Both the position numbers and the translations under genes were made by a program. A stretch of DNA of 64,000 nucleotides from Haloferula sp. BvORR071 (GTDB lineage: Bacteria > Verrucomicrobiota > Verrucomicrobiia > Verrucomicrobiales > Akkermansiaceae), in the NCBI RefSeq assembly GCF_000739615.1, contig NZ_BATP01000019.1, positions 150,862 through 214,861 of the forward strand. Direction: 5' to 3'. This document shows positions 61,836 through 64,000 of the stretch, piece after piece (the first letter of the stretch is position 1; each line of letters opens with the position of its first letter). Below the pieces are notes generated by a model, which saw only the letters and a program-made list of their open reading frames with translations, was not told the origin of the DNA and searched no databases.

Positions 61836-63644
61836 GTGCCCTTGAATCAAGCCGTCGCTGCGGGAGATCAAAGATTGAGCGCCCTGCCGCTCCCGCGCTC
61901 GAACTATGAAAAGTTCCCCTGCGTCGAGGTCCCTGGCCATGAATGCCGAGTCGGCTGGGACGCCATCGCCCGGGAACTCGCGGATGCCCTTAGCCGCTGC
62001 GGTTCCCCCGCCCCGAAAGTGGTGGTCGAATGCTATCCCGGCGTCGATGAAGGCGAGATCGCAGCTGCGCTCGCGGCCCGGCTTGAGGCAGCCCAAATTT
62101 TCCTCGCCGCTGAAGCCTTGAAAACGCCAGCGGAGATCGACCGACTGGCGGAGCCCTACCTCGGCGGGGACGATCCCGTTTTCGGTTTCATTTGTCCTCT
62201 TGAGCTCAGGGACTTCTTCGATGAAGACCGCCTCACTGAACTCCGCTCGCAGGCTGGTATGTCCCAAGGTCTTGTCTTGATCGTCGGTTGCGGTGCCGCG
62301 CTGATCGAGCTGGATGCCGATCTTGTCGTCTACGCCGACCTCGCGCGTTGGGAGGCCCAGCTCCGCTTTCGCCGCAATCAGAGCTCCAATCTCGGAGCCG
62401 ATAACCCCGACCTCGCGACCCAGCTCCAATACAAGCGCGCTTTCTTCGTCGATTGGCGCGTGGCGGATCGCTTCAAGACTCCGCTGCTGGCATCCTGTGA
62501 CTATGTCCTCGATACGAACAAGGCAGCCGCACCGAAGCTCGCGAGTGGTGAGGCGGTGCGGGAGGGCCTGCACCGGGCGGCCAGCCGGCCCTTCCGGGTG
62601 GTCCCCTTCTTCGATCCAGCGCCATGGGGCGGCCAGTGGATGAAGGAAGTCTGCGATCTGGATCGCTCGGCGAAGAACTACGGCTGGTGCTTCGACTGCG
62701 TGCCGGAGGAGAACAGCCTGCTGCTCGGCTTCGGTGAAGTGCGCGACTTTGAGATCCCCTCGATCAACCTCGTCTTCCAGCACCCGATCGATCTATTAGG
62801 CGAGAAGGTCCACGCGCGTTTCGGGCCTGAGTTCCCGATCCGTTTCGATTTCCTCGATACCATCGGCGGCGGCAATCTCTCGCTGCAGGTTCATCCCCTG
62901 AACGAATACATCCGTGACAAGTTCGGCATGGCCTACACCCAGGGCGAGAGCTACTACATGCTCGATGCCGCTCCGGATGCGTGCGTTTACTTGGGCTTCA
63001 AGACCGGAGTGGACCCCGCCGCGGTGATACGCGATCTCGAAGCCGCCCAAGTGGATCCCTCGCAGCCCTTCCCGGCCGAGGCCTACACGAACTGCTTCCC
63101 AGCAAAGAAGCACGACCACTTCCTGATCCCCGCTGGCACCATCCACTGCTCTGGCTCGGGCAGCATGGTGCTGGAGATCAGCGCGACCCCTTACATCTTC
63201 ACCTTCAAGCTCTGGGACTGGGCGCGTCTGGGGCTCGATGGCAAGCCGCGCCCGATCCACCTCGGCCACGGCAAGGAAGTGCTGCAATACGACCGCGACA
63301 CCGAGTGGACCAAGCGTCATCTGGTCAACCGCATCGAAGCCATCGCCAGCGGCGATGGCTGGAGCGAGGAGCGGACCGGCCTGCACGAGTCCGAGTTCAT
63401 CGAGACCCGGCGCCATTGGTTCAGCGGCAGGGTCGACCACGACACGAAAGGCAATCTCAACGTGCTCAATCTGATCGAGGGACGCGAGGCCATCGTCGAA
63501 AGCCCGAGCGATGCCTTTGAACCCTTCGTGGTCCACTATGCCGAGACCTTCATCGTGCCCGCAGCAGTGGGAGCTTACACCATCCGCCCGCATGGGGCAT
63601 CGCTGGGGCAGCGTTGCGCGACCCTGAAGGCATTCGTCCGCTGA
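61836..63644 (+). CDS. Class I mannose-6-phosphate isomerase with extra N-terminal domain
   Basis: This 602-residue protein starts at GTG 61836. The C-terminal part (about residues 255-602) is a class I phosphomannose isomerase: WGGQWMKEV, the zinc ligands in LSLQVHPLNEYI (about 348-351) and IPAGTIHCSGSG (about 435), and LKLWDWAR-like FKLWDWARLGLDGKPRP. The N-terminal 230 residues look like a nucleoside-kinase-type alpha/beta fold, but the position of the P-loop holds VVVECYPGVDEGE and has no GxxxxGK(S/T). It would interconvert fructose-6-P and mannose-6-P, with the N-terminal domain possibly a regulator or binding module. The divergent GntR gene suggests sugar-responsive control. Confidence 0.85.
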   Translation: MPLNQAVAAGDQRLSALPLPRSNYEKFPCVEVPGHECRVGWDAIARELADALSRCGSPAPKVVVECYPGVDEGEIAAALAARLEAAQIFLAAEALKTPAEIDRLAEPYLGGDDPVFGFICPLELRDFFDEDRLTELRSQAGMSQGLVLIVGCGAALIELDADLVVYADLARWEAQLRFRRNQSSNLGADNPDLATQLQYKRAFFVDWRVADRFKTPLLASCDYVLDTNKAAAPKLASGEAVREGLHRAASRPFRVVPFFDPAPWGGQWMKEVCDLDRSAKNYGWCFDCVPEENSLLLGFGEVRDFEIPSINLVFQHPIDLLGEKVHARFGPEFPIRFDFLDTIGGGNLSLQVHPLNEYIRDKFGMAYTQGESYYMLDAAPDACVYLGFKTGVDPAAVIRDLEAAQVDPSQPFPAEAYTNCFPAKKHDHFLIPAGTIHCSGSGSMVLEISATPYIFTFKLWDWARLGLDGKPRPIHLGHGKEVLQYDRDTEWTKRHLVNRIEAIASGDGWSEERTGLHESEFIETRRHWFSGRVDHDTKGNLNVLNLIEGREAIVESPSDAFEPFVVHYAETFIVPAAVGAYTIRPHGASLGQRCATLKAFVR

Positions 63645-63667
63645 CCCCGAGCGCCTAACAGTGAAAG

Positions 63668-63753
63668 TGCCACCGGCCGGACTCGAACCGGCACGCAGGT
63701 TACCCTGCAACGGATTTTAAGTCCGCGGCGTCTACCGATTCCGCCACGGTGGC
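63668..63753 (-). tRNA. tRNA-Leu (anticodon UAA)
   Basis: This is 86 bases on the minus strand. The acceptor stem GCCACCG pairs with CGGTGGC, followed by discriminator A. The D arm has the class-II CGGAATCGGTAGACGC pattern. The anticodon loop CTTAAAA gives UAA. There is a long variable arm, and the T arm is CCGGTTCGAGTCCGG. All features are those of a leucine tRNA. The terminal CCA is not encoded. Confidence 0.97.
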
Positions 63754-63870
63754 ATTCTTCCTTGCCCTTGGCGAACCGGAGTCCGCCCGCAGCGATCCTT
63801 GGCAGGAGCCAAGCGGTGGTCCATCCCTTTTTCTTTTCATCTGAGTTGCGGGCCATTCCGGCCCACAAGA

Positions 63871-63902
63871 AAGCGCACGCCCTTCCCGGGGGCGTGCGCC
63901 TT
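63871..63902 (-). terminator. Probable terminator of a gene entering from the right edge
   Basis: A perfect 10-bp stem GCGCACGCCC / GGGCGTGCGC (63873-63882 and 63890-63899) is followed on the minus strand by TTTCTT. It lies about 80 bases after the TGA of the partial minus-strand ORF at the right edge. The 63754-63976 stretch holds no other feature I can support. Confidence 0.55.
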
Positions 63903-63976
63903 GGGTGAAATCCGGCGGTAACGGGGTAGCAGACCTCACAAGCTCCCCCGCCCCGCACGGTTCAGGGATCTGCCCT

Positions 63977-64000
63977 TCAAGGGATATCCACCTTGAGTCG
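63977..64000 (-). CDS. C-terminal end of a gene extending past the right edge (partial)
   Basis: Reading leftward from 64000 the frame gives RLKVDIP followed by TGA at 63979-63977. An ending of the type ARLKV(x)(I/V)P is also seen in the giant repeat protein of this window (ARLKVAVKP), so a secreted protein of the same class is possible. Only seven codons are visible; the call depends mainly on the terminator just downstream. Confidence 0.35.
   Translation of the reverse strand, partial: RLKVDIP

Noticed and set aside
63575..63958. A 127-codon minus-strand ORF at the right end
   Set aside because: It runs through the tRNA-Leu gene and into the isomerase gene, so it cannot be a real protein.
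63903..63976. A possible small structured RNA at the right edge
   Set aside because: I looked for SRP RNA, tmRNA and RNase P RNA hallmarks and found none; the sequence is better explained as the 3' region of a gene entering from the right.

Overview
The window is a GC-rich, gene-dense chromosomal segment that most resembles a Verrucomicrobiota genome, of the Luteolibacter/Verrucomicrobiaceae type. This is inferred from gene content, not from a marker gene. The indicators are a TIGR04073 exosortase-associated small protein, a giant secreted protein built of autotransporter-associated beta-strand repeats, a CotH/lamin-tail protein, a DUF1080 (3-keto-disaccharide hydrolase) protein, an SHD1-domain protein, two Ser/Thr kinases with an N-terminal CxxC zinc ribbon, and a sigma factor next to one of those kinases. 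There is no phage, insertion sequence, CRISPR array or rRNA operon. One tRNA-Leu(UAA) lies near the right end.

Left part (1-22.7 kb). A thioredoxin-family C-terminus and its terminator are followed by a long imperfect inverted repeat, then a BlaI / small envelope protein / M56 peptidase operon diverging from three small secreted proteins. Next come a lactate/malate dehydrogenase, a carboxynorspermidine decarboxylase (nspC), a VanZ-like protein, a large fusion of an AcvB/VirJ-type hydrolase with an MprF/LpiA-type lysyl-phosphatidylglycerol synthase, and arginine decarboxylase (speA). nspC and speA together suggest the arginine, agmatine, putrescine, carboxyspermidine route to polyamines. A two-component system faces a MdtAB/AcrAB-like RND pump. 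A minus-strand phoH / HD-domain c-di-AMP phosphodiesterase-like / ybeY cluster follows.

Middle (22.9-44.2 kb). A four-gene ABC-2 operon (GldA/GldF/GldG-like plus DUF4340) ends in a clear terminator. After it come a PatB-type C-S lyase, a HigBA toxin-antitoxin pair with a palindromic operator candidate, a repeat-rich envelope protein, a secreted GH76 mannanase with a ricin-type lectin domain, the 1668-residue beta-strand repeat protein, bioB, a DUF3108 protein and a DUF1080 protein.

Right part (44.2-64 kb). An ECF-type sigma factor sits immediately upstream of a Ser/Thr kinase whose extracytoplasmic part carries three diverged copies of one module. ilvD and serA (amino-acid synthesis) flank an AT-rich inverted-repeat element. 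A second kinase has two RDD-like membrane domains around what looks like a degenerate second kinase fold. The CotH protein, TIGR04073 and SHD1 proteins follow, then a GntR/HutC regulator divergent from an unusual mannose-6-phosphate isomerase with an extra N-terminal domain, and the tRNA.

The most unusual item is the hydrolase-synthase fusion at 7248-9764: two activities known to make and destroy the same lipid appear to be on one polypeptide. The two kinase loci are the next best candidates for undescribed signalling architecture. Several families of non-coding inverted repeats lie between genes.
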